This document shows positions 8,800-20,985 of a DNA stretch of 64,000 bases, in pieces. The notes beneath the pieces were generated by a model, which saw only the letters and a list, made by a program, of their open reading frames with translations, did not search any database and was not told the DNA's origin. Position 1 is the stretch's first letter. Each line of letters opens with the position of its first letter. Origin of the DNA: Bimuria novae-zelandiae CBS 107.79 (taxonomy: Eukaryota > Ascomycota > Dothideomycetes > Pleosporales > Didymosphaeriaceae); the NCBI GenBank assembly GCA_010015655.1, contig ML976768.1:84934-148933 (forward strand). The letters are read 5' to 3'. The translations under genes were made by a program, and so were the position numbers.

Positions 8800-11700
8800 C
8801 ACCCCCTTAGCTTAGAAATCCTTGCAGGCTAAATTATATTTTAGTTTTTTATTATACAAGCGCAAGGTCTTTAAGTTATTCCTAAATCTCCTTAAGAGGC
8901 GCTTTATTTGTTACCTTAGGTCTCTCTACTTCTACTAGTCTAAGTTAAGTTAGGAACCTTTCCTACTTGTTAACTAAGAGGACCTTTATAAAGCCGTTAG
9001 CGATTATATCTGCTAATTGCACGTACTCTACCTTTATCTTTCTAGTAGAGACTTCCTGTCTTAGCTAGTGATTGTAAATGTCAACGTATTATAGTTTAGT
9101 CTAGAGCTTGGATATCTCCTTAGTCACCAGTTAAATAGTTTACTTGTTATCGCATTAGATAGTAATTAACGATAAAAGTAGTTTAATCTACAGTTTGTCT
9201 AATAGTCGTGAAATAAAGATTACTTCCTTAGCCACTTATAATAAGGCGAGAAGCTCTGCTTTAGTTATTAAGGTTATAATAGTGTCTTGTTTATTTGCTC
9301 TCTAGGCAATAAGTCCGTTAAATAGCTTAATAGCGTATCCTTATAAGCTCTTTCTATCTAGTGTGTTATCAGCAAATAAAGCATCGCTAGCTACTTAAAG
9401 GTAGTTGCCCCCTCTAAGTTACAGTGCTCTCCATCTGGTGCTAGACAAGTATAGTAGTACTCGATCGGCAGCATTGTGATGTTTAGAGCCTAGATTTAAC
9501 AGGAACCGAGCCAGCCTTAAGGTTACAAAGGCGATGTCCAGTTAGGTCGTTACTACTACTAATAGAAGTAATCTAATTTTGCGTTAGTATTTATTAATTT
9601 CTAAGGGTGTTGCCAAGCCTGTTCGAGGCTTTAACTTGGTAGTAGCTATTAGGGTATCGTGACGAATGTCTTTCTTATTAACTAGTTAACTAATCTTCTC
9701 TACGTATGCGGCTTAAGAGAGTTAGATCTTCTAGTAACTTTAGTCCCTAATAACCTCTACGCTAAGAAACTACTAAAGGTCGTTTCCTCTAGTAAAGATA
9801 TATTTCTCCCGTAGGCGCTTAATTATTTACTAGGCTTCTTGCTCTTTCTGCTTGTGATATGCTACTATAATATTGTCAACGTAGAAGAAGACAACGATTT
9901 TGTCTTTAATAAGGCAGTATGGCTCGTGAGGCATAGTTTAGAAGTTAAGAGCTTTAAGTGTTGTGGTGAATTCTCTCTGCCAGAGGAGTGGTGAGATCCG
10001 TAGACTATACAGAGCCTTATTAACTTAGAGGATCGTTCCAGGTTTTCGATAGCTATAGGGCATTCTTATGTATACTTCTCAATCTATCGTTGCATAGACA
10101 AAGGCGTTCGTGACGTCGTATTGTTTAAGCTCTAAGTCGTAGTGGGCTGCAATTACCATTAGCATTTAGAATAACCAGCTAGCGAGCGTGGCTGCGTAAG
10201 TGTCCTATAAGGTAATATTCTATTATTAATTGCCATGGACGACTAGTCGCGCCTTACACTTTAGCAAGCGATAGTACTTATCAAGTTTATAGGTGTATAC
10301 CTACATATAGTTAAGGATCTATTGTCCTGTCAACTTAATCTTCTTTATTAGTACCTTTAACTATAATTTTATTTATTAATAGCTTGCAAGATAGGCCTGT
10401 TTTACTTCTTTAAATAGTTCACCTATCGGGTGGTCCTTAAGCTTAGTACGGCACGTTAGCAGAGGTAGGAGTTGACTTTAATAGGGCTTTAAGCCTTTAG
10501 TAAGCATTCTTATTATCTTTGCCTTATCTATAATATCCCCTCTATATTTCCTAACGTGGCTGGCTTAGGTTCCCGCCATGAAGGCTGCTGCCCAGGGGGC
10601 AGTCTTAGGCGACCTATATTATATTACTTTAGATTTATTTCTAGCTATTAACTAAGCAAGCAATGCTACAGGTGGCGGTGTAGATAGAGGAGTTAGGTAA
10701 CTGTCTTTAATTTTCCTCCCTTAATAGTAGCCTGGCGGGTCTACTTTGCCTTAATAGTCTAGAAAGTCCTCAGCGGCCTTATCCTCATAGAAGGACTCTA
10801 TTTCTAGTTACTAAATAGGAGTTAGTAGTTTAATAGTCCTTATATGCGTGGCTATTTCTTCCAGCGTATTATGCATAAGGTTATCTATTAGATCTTTAGT
10901 CTTCCCGTTAAATATAGACTACTTGTTAAAGACAACGTCTTAGGTGCTGATTACCTTAGCGAGTGATAGTATCTAAATGCGATAGATATTTAAGGATTAG
11001 TATTTAACAAGATAGCTAATCTAAGCTTTTGGATCGAGGCGTTGTAAACGTGATTTGCCTTAGTAAGTGTCGTTGGTTATTGTAAAGGCTTTGCAGCCAT
11101 ACGCCTTTAGGTAGGCGAGATTAGGTTTTTATAGTAAAGTTATAATCCTATTACTAAACGCGACTTATGTAAAGAATATCTTATATAGCGTCTTTTAGTT
11201 ATTCGCGTAATTTAGTGTTTAATTATAGAGGTATACTATAGCTCTTATAACTTTAGGCTATAGTTCCTAAAATAGGTTAGCGTCGAGTCGCATTGCGCGT
11301 GATTTCTCTTTATTTACACCCCCTAAGCGTTTGGCACCTCCGTTCTAAGCTTAGGTATCTAGGGCTAAAGGCTTAATAATAATTCCTTAGGTTGCTAACT
11401 AACGTTTTACTTCTAGTTTAACTATAGTAATTTTATTATCTGCCTTAATAGTCTTAACTATTATGTTGTAGTAGTTTTTAAGGAATAGGAGGAAGGTCAA
11501 AAGGATCTTAATAATTAATTTTGCCGTTCTATTATCTATAAAGTAAAAGTCCCATTATAGTCCTAAGAATTTATTAGTAATTAATATTTAGCTCTTTTCT
11601 TTAGTGACGCTTTACGTTTTGTATATATAGAAATTAATAGTTAGCCTCTCTCTAGGTTCTTTAGTGTTGATCCGTGGCGCGTGGCTAATCTGTCGTTTTA

Positions 11701-13587
11701 ATTTCGCTCTACTATAGGAGTTATACTTAATTATTGTGATCCCTTTCACGCGCACCTCCTTAGCTTGCTACACTAGGTGCTTAATCGCTACTAGTCTAGA
11801 GTGTCCTAGTCTCTTGTGCTAGAGCATGGCTAACGCTTTTTATAGTACTCTTTTTATTTAGGAGGTGATCTTGCGTGCATAATATAAGGCAGGTAGTAGT
11901 AGGTCGTACTTAAGTACCTACTAGTCGTGGATCTTAGTAAGATTCTTAATAATTATATTATCTAGTCTTCTTAGAGTAGTTAGGTCTATTTGCGTATCCC
12001 ACTAGATTCCTCTCTATCTTAGTAGTTAAAAAGAGACTAGATTATATAATAAGTTAGGGCAGATAGCCACGTTATACAGGACTAATTTAGTTATTCTAGA
12101 CTAACTTTTTATGGTTAGATTAATAGAGCTATATCCTTTTATTTATATCTTCGTATTCCTAGCCTATATATAGTCTCCGGGCATAGGAGGACGAAAGTTA
12201 TAAATATAATTAGGGTTATTTGTAATATAGCAGGTTAATCTTAAGTCGAGGATAAATAATTGCTTTAATAGGTGGTTATTAATTTCTATCCTAACAGGGG
12301 CCAAGGTAAACGCGGCGTTAACTTTTAATATTTTTTACCCCTCTAGTTACTTATTAGTGATCTTTAGCGTTAGAGTATGCGATTATTTAAGAATTAGCGT
12401 TTATAATTAGGTTCTACTCTATTCGCGAATTAGCCTTTAGAACGTTGCGTTGTTCTTACGCTTAAATTTAATAAGCTCGCTTATAGTCTTATTTAGTTTC
12501 TACCATTTAGGAGCTTAGTCTAGGTTAATATAATAGTAATTCCTAATACTATAGCGTTGTCTATAGGCAGGGCATTTTGCTCCCGCTATTATAGCTAGCT
12601 CTTAATCTAAAGGCCACTTAAGCTTAGCATTTTTGCTAGCTATACGTTAATTACGGGGTCTGCCCTAGTTTTTATTAGATAGCGCGCTTTTAGCATAGGA
12701 GGCGTCCTTACTATTACTCTAAGTAGTTACACTACATTTAGCAAGATATAATGCATTATTAAATATAAAGGCTACTTTGTGTTTTCCTAATCTAAGGGGA
12801 TAGTTTATTATTATGTGTTCTTAAAAGCGTTTTATTATCTTCTTCCGGCTTATGCTAGCTGCAAATCGACCATTATCTTAAAAGTTTATAGACTATATAG
12901 GAGCAACTTTGTTTACGGCTACTAGAAAGTCTTTTGTAATTACATTTAATTATAATAGTTTAGTAACTTAATATATCTCTGCCTTAGTAGCTGCTTAGTT
13001 ATACTTAGCTAGTTATATATCCTATTGCGACGCGCTTCTTATTAGTTTAAGTAAGATAAGGTATTAATCGCGGGCTCGTTCTTATTTAATTTATTTATTA
13101 ACTCTAACTATTAACTTTAGGTTAATAATCTATTAGCGTAGTAACTTTTCTGGAAGGCAGCACGTGCGCAATAGGTGTGGCGATATAGTTAACTAGATAA
13201 AGGCTATAATGTGTTAGAGGCTTGCTTGTTCCTTCTCGTACTCGTGTCTATTGTTCTTGTATTATTTAACAAGGATCTTATAGTATTTAAGATCTTCCTT
13301 AAACGCCTTTTGTCCTGCTACTAACAGTTTAGTCTATTTTGTTAGGATTTTAATGTTCGCGGCTGTTGCGTATCTAGCGATTATTAGGGCTCTAATAGCT
13401 ACTAGTTTTATTATTAACGGGACAGTTACCGTTAGATTAACTTTGTCCTAGATATTATAAATAACGTATCTAGCTTGTAGCTGCGTTATCTATCCCGTGT
13501 AGTCGGTGTAATCTCTTAGTGTTACTATAGGATCGCGGTAAGGTTGCTGCGCTATTTCGTATTAGTTAAGGCAGTAAGACTCTTAAT
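8800..13587 (-). pseudogene. Degraded gag-pol of copia-1
   Basis: Minus-strand polyprotein remains. RNase H is recognisable at about 9241-9360 and the RT active-site region at about 9850-9900. Gag, protease and integrase must lie at higher coordinates by copia order but are too eroded for residue-level calls. Trp codons often read as TAG and Gln codons as TAA/TAG, consistent with RIP. The RT motif resembles that of copia-2 (56298-56738), suggesting related lineages. Confidence 0.7.
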
Positions 13588-13756
13588 TATTAAATAAGAT
13601 GCTTACGTGCGATAAGATATAATAATTAGTAATAATTATGTCTTTTTCTCTATTAACTCTATTAGGTTGGTTTTAACCCCTAGGCTAGTACGATAAGCGC
13701 TGTGGTCCCTGCTCGATTATGCAGATCCGACCTCAACGCACTCGTTCTATCTAACA
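13588..13756 (-). repeat. 5' LTR of copia-1
   Basis: 169 bp, colinear with 8631-8799. Its first base pair is TA instead of TG and other changes are G-to-A or C-to-T, showing RIP on this copy. Confidence 0.9.
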
Positions 13757-13761
13757 CGATG

Positions 13762-14349
13762 ACAAAGGTTAAATTTTAAAAGAAATAAGTAAACTCTATG
13801 ATTTCATACTATAAGTTAAATTTTTCTAATACTAAACTTGCTTAAAACTATATATTTACTTATATAAAATTTCTTAATTTTTATTTTTAAGACCTATTTT
13901 TAGACTTTTTCTCCTCTTTTTAAAATACTTTAATATCTTAAAAATCTAAAATTATAAACTTATAGATTTCAACTTTTTATATAACTTTAATTAAGAAAGT
14001 ATATTTTAATATTGCGTAGATAAAAAGTTATAAGGCTTTAAAAATACCTATTTTCTTTGGTTTTCCTAGTAAAAAGCTGCGCATCGAGTGACGGTGCGCA
14101 CTGACTGCCAAACCACGGTAGTCGCTTTCTGCGTCGCCTTCTTGATTCGCTCCGGACAATGATAGGGGGTGGACGAACTCCGTACGCCAGGTTCGCGTAT
14201 AAAGCGTTTGCGACAGTGCCAGAGAGGACGATAGTTGCTCAAACCTGGTACGGTCCCAGTAGCAATGCTTCTGAACGCCACGATATTCTGGAGCAGCTCT
14301 AGAGCCCAGTTGCCTCGGCAGCCCCACGGTGCTTCCGAATCATGGCTCC
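13762..14349. other. AT-rich edge and 3' flank, no gene
   Basis: 13762-14060 is AT-rich with no open frame and probably belongs to the repeat interrupted by copia-1. From about 14060 the composition becomes gene-like; this is the 3' flank of the F-box gene. Short frames here are overlapping by-products. Confidence 0.5.
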
Positions 14350-15666
14350 TCAAGAGTGCAGGCCAATGAAAGGATAAGCGACTGCAGCCAGGTGCCAGGC
14401 TGGACCCCAATTGCCATAGATTAGGTGATCCGACTCTCTTATCATCTGTTCCTTGAGATCTGGCTCTTCGAGTACGAGCGTCCGGCGCATCGTTTGGTCG
14501 AAACCGACCCTGGCTCCCGTGCGTGTGAATAAGTCGCTGAGCTCGACGTGCTCTAGCCGGAGCTCTGTAGCCATGTCGATCATCACCTGCCTCCATGCCC
14601 CATTCCTGAGAATACATTGGCTGAGGGTTAAAGATTTCAGCCATCCGTGTGCGGGTTTAAGGAATTGTAACAAATCATCCGTGTCAGGGACTTTGAAGAG
14701 ATGCAATCTGCACGTTACCAGACGCGGGTATTTGCAATGCTGCGCCAATTCCGTGAGGATGTTCTCCTCCAAGCTGCTGAAACACGATAGATCCAAGGTT
14801 TCCAGGTTTCTCAATTTTGAGAGGAAGCGTACCAGGAAGGACGCCTTCCCAGTTGGCATTTCGAATCCATCGTCAGGAGATCTCCAATCACGAATGTTTA
14901 TCTTCAAGACCTTCAGCCCCAGAAATATCTCGTCGAATCTGCCCAGCAAAGGCGCGAGACTTTCTAGACGACCAGTGCTCACTGCCCCGTATCTCCTTCG
15001 CGAATCGATGGTAATGGTTTGCACGATGAGTTTAGACATCGCAATCGCTGCCATAGTAGTGACAAAAGGTCGACTCATCTCGTTCTGACTACTCTCACAG
15101 TAGCGGCGGCCAAACAGAAGAAAATTCTTCTTCATGCCATCATAAGCGAAGACGATGGACTGCAGCCTTCCCAGGTGCTCGAAAACGGAAGTAAGAGCCT
15201 TGCGATCGTGTCGTGTCTCGTTCCAGAACCTTGTCGCCTGCTCAAATCTGGCCTCGACCTCGCTGTAAAGTCCTTGGGCGTCGTCCCGTCTACCCTGGTC
15301 CTGCTGCAGATCGGCCTCAATGATACCCTTCTCCAACTCCCACAGGCGAATCGCAAAACGTGGTGTCGCATCCACAACCAGGTCCTGGAGACTCCGCCCA
15401 AAGTAAGAGTCGGCGGTGATGCGCATCAGCCTGTCCAGGCTGTCGGATGTCCATGCAACAGTCCGCGTACGGAAGAAACGCTGTCGGAACTGGTACCGCG
15501 ATTGCTCATTAAGCGAACGCGACGCTAACCGGAATGAGCGGAACGAATCGACATCGAGATGATTTGTAACGTGTTCTATGAGTTCAGTAGGCAGGTTCGA
15601 CAGCATGGTTTGGGAAGAGACAGATGATTTTGAGACGGCGGAAACAGCGAGATCTGATGTGGGCAT
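14350..15666 (-). CDS. F-box protein
   Basis: Single-exon gene of 438 residues. After a Ser-rich start, residues about 22-60 form an F-box (LSNLPTELIEHVTNHL followed by a pattern of spaced Leu, Ser and Arg). F-box proteins bind Skp1 and serve as substrate receptors of SCF ubiquitin ligases. The rest has no repeat I can name, but residues about 240-400 contain several Leu-rich segments (LKVLKINI, LETLDLSCFSS, LKSLTLSQC) typical of irregular LRR-like folds in fungal F-box proteins. The start is the first ATG of the frame, preceded by a stop. It is the first host gene after the transposon block and is not RIP-mutated. The substrate is unknown. Confidence 0.8.
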   Translation of the reverse strand: MPTSDLAVSAVSKSSVSSQTMLSNLPTELIEHVTNHLDVDSFRSFRLASRSLNEQSRYQFRQRFFRTRTVAWTSDSLDRLMRITADSYFGRSLQDLVVDATPRFAIRLWELEKGIIEADLQQDQGRRDDAQGLYSEVEARFEQATRFWNETRHDRKALTSVFEHLGRLQSIVFAYDGMKKNFLLFGRRYCESSQNEMSRPFVTTMAAIAMSKLIVQTITIDSRRRYGAVSTGRLESLAPLLGRFDEIFLGLKVLKINIRDWRSPDDGFEMPTGKASFLVRFLSKLRNLETLDLSCFSSLEENILTELAQHCKYPRLVTCRLHLFKVPDTDDLLQFLKPAHGWLKSLTLSQCILRNGAWRQVMIDMATELRLEHVELSDLFTRTGARVGFDQTMRRTLVLEEPDLKEQMIRESDHLIYGNWGPAWHLAAVAYPFIGLHS

Positions 15667-15934
15667 TTAAGTTGTAATGCTGACTACGATGTTGCCCAGG
15701 TTGCAAAAGGTGGAGAAGCGGTCACGGGTAACCGATGAGATCACGCTAATGTGAATATGGAAGAGTATTCCCCTCAGTGGCTTCCATGTTGGCGAGACGT
15801 GTGAGACGTCGCACTTCTTGATGAGAAATACTCGCGTTCTCAAAAAGCGAGAGTCCGAAGTCCGTAAGTCTAGCTACGTGAAGTTTAAAGTCAGTCAACT
15901 AACAAGAAAATCCAACTAAGGTGACGTCGTAAGT

Positions 15935-17779
15935 TTAGTCGCTATCAGCCTCGCTGGCGTTGTCACCGCTCTCAGCGGAACTGTCCGTATCAGATTCAGA
16001 ATCTGAGGTGTTCTTGTCCTCCTCACTCTCGTCAGCATCGCTTGACATCGCAGAAGCGGAGTCGCCTTCACTGCTCTCATCAGAAGAGCTCTCCTCTTCG
16101 CTGCTGCTGCTACTATCAGAGCTCTCGTCGCTTGACACATCAGTCCTGCGCTTTGTGCGCTTGACCTTACGCGCGTTGTTTTGAGCAGAAGCTTCCTGCC
16201 TAGCGATTTGCCGAAGTCCGGACTGCGGGGTCGTAGCGGGCATGGGGACCTTGAGGGCAGCGCAAAGCGCTTCTGCACGACTTCGCTTTAGTCGCCGAAT
16301 ATATCCTTCTGAGTAGGGATGGTTCATCATGCCCTCCACGTCTCCGTCTAGACGTCTTCTCTTCCGTTCTTTCGAGAGTCGCTCCTGTAGCGCCGTCTCT
16401 TTCATTGCTTCGCGCTCGTCCATTGGGTTCTGACGCTCTGCCTCGTCAATCTCCTCGATGGCCTTGGTCCACCGCTCTTTCAGCCTCTCTATAACACCAG
16501 CGCCTTGGAGACCGCCCACGTATTCCAGCAATGCTTCTGAATAATCGTCGGGGATTCGGAAGATGTTCAAAGCGTTGTCGAGAACATCGTTTTGAATGGC
16601 TTTGTTGAATTTCCAGTTTGATCGTTCGTGCTGGTATTGAGACAGGTAGTTGAGATATCGCGATGGATCTTTCTTGCCCTTGGGAGCAGTCGTACCCTTC
16701 AAAGTCTAAACACCAAGTCAGCTGATGTTGAGTCATTGCATTGCACGGGAGAGATGTTGATGCACAGCCGCAACCACAATCTCCAGCTGCGCGGTTGACA
16801 AAGAAACATGATCACAACCACACGAGTATGCAGCTATTCTGCATGAGAGGCGTGATCCCGACCACGCATGGATTCGTGAGAGAAAAGGACCGACCTTGGA
16901 GATAGGGTTTGGATTGTCATTCGCAACATGGACTTTCGGTGGCTCCGTAAAATCTGCGACCTCGGCTGGAGTGAAGTCGGCGCTTGGGCCCTTCTGCTCC
17001 GCAACCCACTTCTTGAATAGATTCGATGCACTGTTTCCGTCGCCTGTCTTAGTATCTGGGGTAAAGGTTACCGATTTTCGTCTGTCTGTCTTTTGCGGCG
17101 TTAGGCTTGAACTGCTGTCCTTGGTTGAGACACGTTGTTGTCTCTCAGGTGTTGCGAGGGCCCTCAAAGGAGGAAAATCCATCTCAGTAGATGGGAGTAA
17201 AGTCGAGCCGTTTGGTGCGAGGTCCAAGTGACCAGGTGAGAGAGACGGTGTTCGAGTGATCCGTGGCACTGATAGATTCTGCCGTGACTCTCTCTGGTCG
17301 TCGGTATTTTCAATGCTAGGCCACGAGGTTTTTTGATCCGACTTAGCCTGCTTTGGCGCCTTTTTTCGATAATTTGAGTCGCCACTTTTCTTCCTGCGAT
17401 AGTTGGCGTCACCTTTGAGAGGTGTTTGGTCAGGTGTAGGCGCTTGACTTGGTGCTAGTTTCGGTGAGTCAACCTCAACGTCTGGAACCGCCACGGCGTA
17501 CGCGATCGGGAAACCATTCTCCCGGTCGTGCTTGCTCTTCTTCACAGATTCACCCTCGATATCGGCTGCTTCAGAGTGATGCTTGCGCTTGCCAAGCTTG
17601 GACTTGCTCTTGGTGTTGTGGCTAGCATTGCTGTCCTCTCGCACTGCGCTACCATTCTGGGCGGGGTGCTGGCCATTCTGTTGCTCCTCAGCCTGGTGAT
17701 TGGAATCGGCGTCTGAGGAATTCTTGAGCTTCAGGCCGAGGCGCTTCCAGGCTGGGACGAATGCGCCGGGTTGTGCCAT
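15935..17779 (-). CDS. WKF-domain (DUF2373, C7orf50-like) protein
   Basis: Two exons, 17779-16895 and 16705-15935, joined across a 189 bp intron (5' site GTCGGT, branch-like CTGAC, 3' TTTAG). They give about 551 residues in one frame. The N-terminal 290 residues are low-complexity and basic, with nuclear-localisation-like Lys/Arg clusters. The second exon carries the conserved WKF region (YLNYLSQYQHERSNWKF, then LDNALNIF and LLEYVGGL). The tail is an acidic Ser/Asp/Glu run. The family includes human C7orf50 and is associated with the nucleolus and ribosome biogenesis; that role here is inferred. The GTCGGT donor is slightly unusual, so the exact junction needs RNA support. Confidence 0.7.
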
Positions 17780-18129
17780 GTTGTAATAGGGAAATGGGAG
17801 GCCTTCACGACGTGTCTCGGCGACTGTTCCTCGCTCAAGCCCGAATCAGCTTGTCGTGCCCAGATGGGCAGTCTCGAAAAGCCAGACAAAAGGGTGTCGA
17901 CGAATTTTTGGAGGTGCCAAGAAACAGCTCGGGGGGCGCGGGCCAATCACACCTGCCCCAGCGGCGATCGCCTTGACCGAGCGAGAGCAGCTCCAGGCTG
18001 CCCGCAACGCGTCACGGCACGACGACAAACACCACCAGCATCTCTCCGCTTACGCCCAATTTCCTCGAGAGCTCCGCAGCTGAACAACCCCACCGCACAT
18101 AATAAACACAAACACCCCGAGCCTTCATC

Positions 18130-19158
18130 ATGTCTGGTGCGTTGCGCGCTCCGACGGCAGCTCTGGCTGTATAGGCCCACTGCTAACAGCTGTCTGGGAA
18201 TATAGGAAGCGCAGGCTACGATAGACACATTACCATCTTCTCCGACCAGGGCCGTCTGTACCAAGTCGGTAGGTTCTCCCCGCCCTATACCGCCTGCACC
18301 TCGGGCTTCACACAAGGGAGCTGTGCTAACAGCTCCAGAATATGCATTCAAGGCAATCACGGCAGCGAACATCACATCGGTGGGCGTGAGGGGCAAGAAC
18401 TGCGCAGTGGTCATCTCGCAGAAGAAGGTGCCTGTATGTTGCCAGGCCTGAAGCCTTGTATCTGTGGCCTGCATCTAACGCTGTTTACAGGACAAGCTGA
18501 TCGAGCCGTCCTCCGTCTCCCACATCTTCAAGCTGTCGCCGTCGGTTGGCTGCGTCATGACGGGGTCAATAGCTGATGCCAGGGCCTCTGTGAGTCGGGC
18601 GCGCGGCGAGGCTGCTGAGTTCCGCTACAAGTTTGGATACGAGATGCCCTGCGACGTGCTAGCCAAGCGGATAGCCAACATCAGCCAGGTCTACACCCAG
18701 CGGGTAAGCAAGGCTGCTGCAGCAGCGCTGAGATGCTGCGGGGATTTACGAGGGTTCTGACACGACGACAGGCTTACATGCGGCCTCTCGGCGTCGCCAC
18801 CACGCTCATATCCCTGGACTCTGAATTCGGGCCCCAACTGTACAAGTGCGACCCCGCAGGTTACTACGTCGGCTACAAGGCCACCGCGTCCGGGCCGAAG
18901 ACGCAAGAGGCGCTCAATTTCCTGGAGAAGAAGCTGAAGAACAGGGAACATGCAGAGGGCAGCTGGGATGAGGTCGTTGAGCTCGCCATCACGGCGCTGA
19001 GCACGGTGCTATCGGTGGACTTCAAGAAGGGCGAGCTCGAAGTGGGCATCGTGGGAGGTCCTAGGGCCGACGGCGAGGAAGGCACAGACCCGCAGTTCAG
19101 GTCTCTGACGGAGGAGGAAATCGACGAACGACTCCAGGCCATTGCCGACAAGGACTGA
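18130..19158 (+). CDS. SCL1: 20S proteasome subunit alpha-1 (PSMA6/Scl1 type)
   Basis: Five exons: 18130-18136, 18206-18268, 18339-18433, 18491-18703 and 18772-19158, giving 254 residues. The splice sites are good and two introns have perfect TGCTAAC branch sites (18181, 18323). The N-terminus [18 protein letters not shown] followed by EYAFKAI is the alpha-subunit signature of the PSMA6 group. The KNCAVV/SQKKVP and YKATASG segments fit the core fold, and a Glu/Asp-rich C-terminus follows. Alpha subunits form the outer rings of the 20S core that gate substrate entry and lack peptidase activity. Yeast Scl1 is of similar length (about 250 residues). The first coding exon has only 7 nt (ATG TCT G). 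The gene is divergent from the WKF gene, with about 350 bp between the starts. Confidence 0.93.
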
Positions 19159-20136
19159 GACCCGCCGCCAGGGACTTGGATCAGTGGGCGCAAAAGAGGA
19201 GGCGGCGACCGGCCTCCACGTAGCGTGGAGAGCCGTTAATACGCCAGATGGGCGTCCCAAAATACGCAGTATCGAGCGTTAGACTGCTCACTCTGCATCG
19301 GTTGCGCGCCCTGCGATCTCGCGTGGGATGGGATGGGTCTCTCGCAAGCGGCCTCCGCAGCCTGTGGTTCTGTATGTACTAGCCTCACGTCAATGACAAC
19401 GTTTCCTCTCGTTCCAGCTGCACCAACGCAGGAACACATGGCGCGACGTCATCTTACTGATCTCACTGGCCAGCAGCAACAAGCACAGCCGTCTGTGGCT
19501 GACACAATTGCGGTGGCTTGCGAGCGTTGTGGATATTCGCCAGCGCGCTTTTCAGTTCACATTCACTCGCCTAATTTAGGACTCAGACGAATCGCTGCTT
19601 GCATCGTGGCTTCCTCAGGTGCTGAACCTTGCCGGATGAGGCACCCGCTAAGCCCAAACGCTACTAGCATGGCGATGTGGCGTTCCCACGGTGTGCTGAA
19701 CACCATTGGCAGGTCCAGCTTGCTCTGACGAGAGTGTGCATGGCAGCTGGAGTGAACGGGGTCGTTGACAATTACGATCGCGCTTAGATGCCGACTTTCT
19801 GCCAAACTCTATGTTCGATGCTACTCTTACACCTTATCGTAACCCCATCGAGAGCCTTGCAATGCTGAATGGTGCAGCGTATCCAGCTGGCATGCCTGCT
19901 CAGGGCCAAAATGTGGATCTCTCGGCAAGTTCTAGCAGCGGGAGCAGCCTTTGGCCTGACGACTACTACACTGACTACCATTGAGCTCCCATACTTCTTC
20001 AGTATAAAACGGTCGCCACGCCGCCATCGACTAGAACACCACCACAATCAAGCCATCGGATCCGTATCTTCGCTTTCAGCCTATTCCTCGATCGCATCCT
20101 TCCAAGTCTTCGTTATCAACGATCCACTCTACCACA
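19159..20136. other. Intergenic, no supported gene
   Basis: Balanced composition. Several short frames on both strands have no conserved motif or sensible splice structure. A TATA-like motif at 20003-20009 belongs to the next gene. Confidence 0.6.
20003..20009 (+). promoter_or_regulatory. Putative TATA box
   Basis: TATAAAA, 128 bp upstream of the ATG at 20137 and in the correct orientation. Seen by motif only. Confidence 0.4.
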
Positions 20137-20985
20137 ATGTCTGACGGTCGTAAGACTACCCATTCTCTCATTACCCAACACAATCAGACATCCACAAATC
20201 ATGCTCACGAGAACTTTGGGTGGAGTGTTTGCTAACTTCCTATCCGTCCAGTCAACAATGCTCGCGCCTTACGCATCACGGAGATTATGAGCGACTTCCG
20301 CAACCTGCAGCACTACCTCAGCCAAATTCGCGCCTCTCCCACAGCCGAAGAATACTATCTCGAGGGCTACTCACTGCTCCGTCAATGCACTAGCGAAGCT
20401 CAAGCTATCCTCGCAACTCCTTTCACCGCTACCAGCGGAGCAACCGGTGGTGATCCAGAGCGCGAGAAGCAGCAATTGAGGGGGTAAGTGCACTCATCTC
20501 ACGCACTTTCTCCGTCATCCAAACTTCTTTTGCCAATTGGGTCAAATGTTCGATGGACTAGAGACGTGAGAAGACAATTAGGGCAAGGCTGACGTCAGAG
20601 ACAGGATCATCGCTGATGCGGCGGTACGGCGATTCCAGTGCCAAAGGGCATACCTCCGAGCACACGCAGGCATGAGGTGGATAGATTCGCGGAGCAAGAT
20701 CCTGCGAGGGCAGAAGCCGAACGCGAGCCACTTTGCTGCGCTGCAAGCGGCTGACAACAATCTACGGGTAGTAAGTCACATATCATCCTCACTCCTCACA
20801 ACTCCATTGACCATATTCTGATACGATGCGCGGGACCAAAATGCTAACATGTTTTCCAGGAACTCCTCGCTATCACCGATGCATACGTCGACTACACCCT
20901 CCGCAGTGCCGACGCGCAGCAGGGGAAATGGCTCGCCGAAGACCCCTCCTCGACACAGATCCAGCAGATGCTGATGCGACGATGA
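20137..20985 (+). CDS. Unrecognised spliced protein (about 180 aa)
   Basis: Proposed exons 20137-20149, 20252-20483, 20599-20770 and 20860-20985 give one continuous frame of 181 codons including the stop. Intron 1 (GTAAGA...CAG, branch TTGCTAAC) and intron 3 (GTAAGT...CAG, branch ATGCTAAC) are strong. Intron 2 has a clear GTAAGTG donor, but its acceptor could be 20598 or a few bases later. The product is soluble and mostly helical in appearance, with no signal peptide or membrane segment. I do not recognise the family; no catalytic motif is visible. The three consistent introns argue that it is a real gene, not chance ORFs. The first coding exon is only 13 nt. Confidence 0.6.

Larger units (their letters stand above)
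8631..13756 (-). mobile_element. Complete RIP-degraded Ty1/copia retrotransposon (copia-1)
   Basis: LTRs 8631-8799 and 13588-13756 are both 169 bp and align without indels at offset 4957. All differences I found are transitions. The 5 bp target duplication CGATG lies at 8626-8630 and 13757-13761. The minus strand reads as a copia RT with FFYVDNIIVAY at about 9856-9900, followed by RNase H (GYAIKLFNGLIA, with Trp replaced by a stop, then NKQDT) at about 9241-9345. This order fits copia (integrase upstream of RT). Frames are broken by TAA/TAG throughout, so the element is dead. It inserted into the gag-like fragment. Confidence 0.9.

Noticed and set aside
14028..14644. Minus-strand frames downstream of and overlapping the F-box gene
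   Set aside because: They overlap the F-box gene in another frame or extend into AT-rich DNA; no conserved motif.
14453..15528. Plus-strand frames opposite the F-box gene
   Set aside because: They are shadows of the F-box coding strand with no domain.
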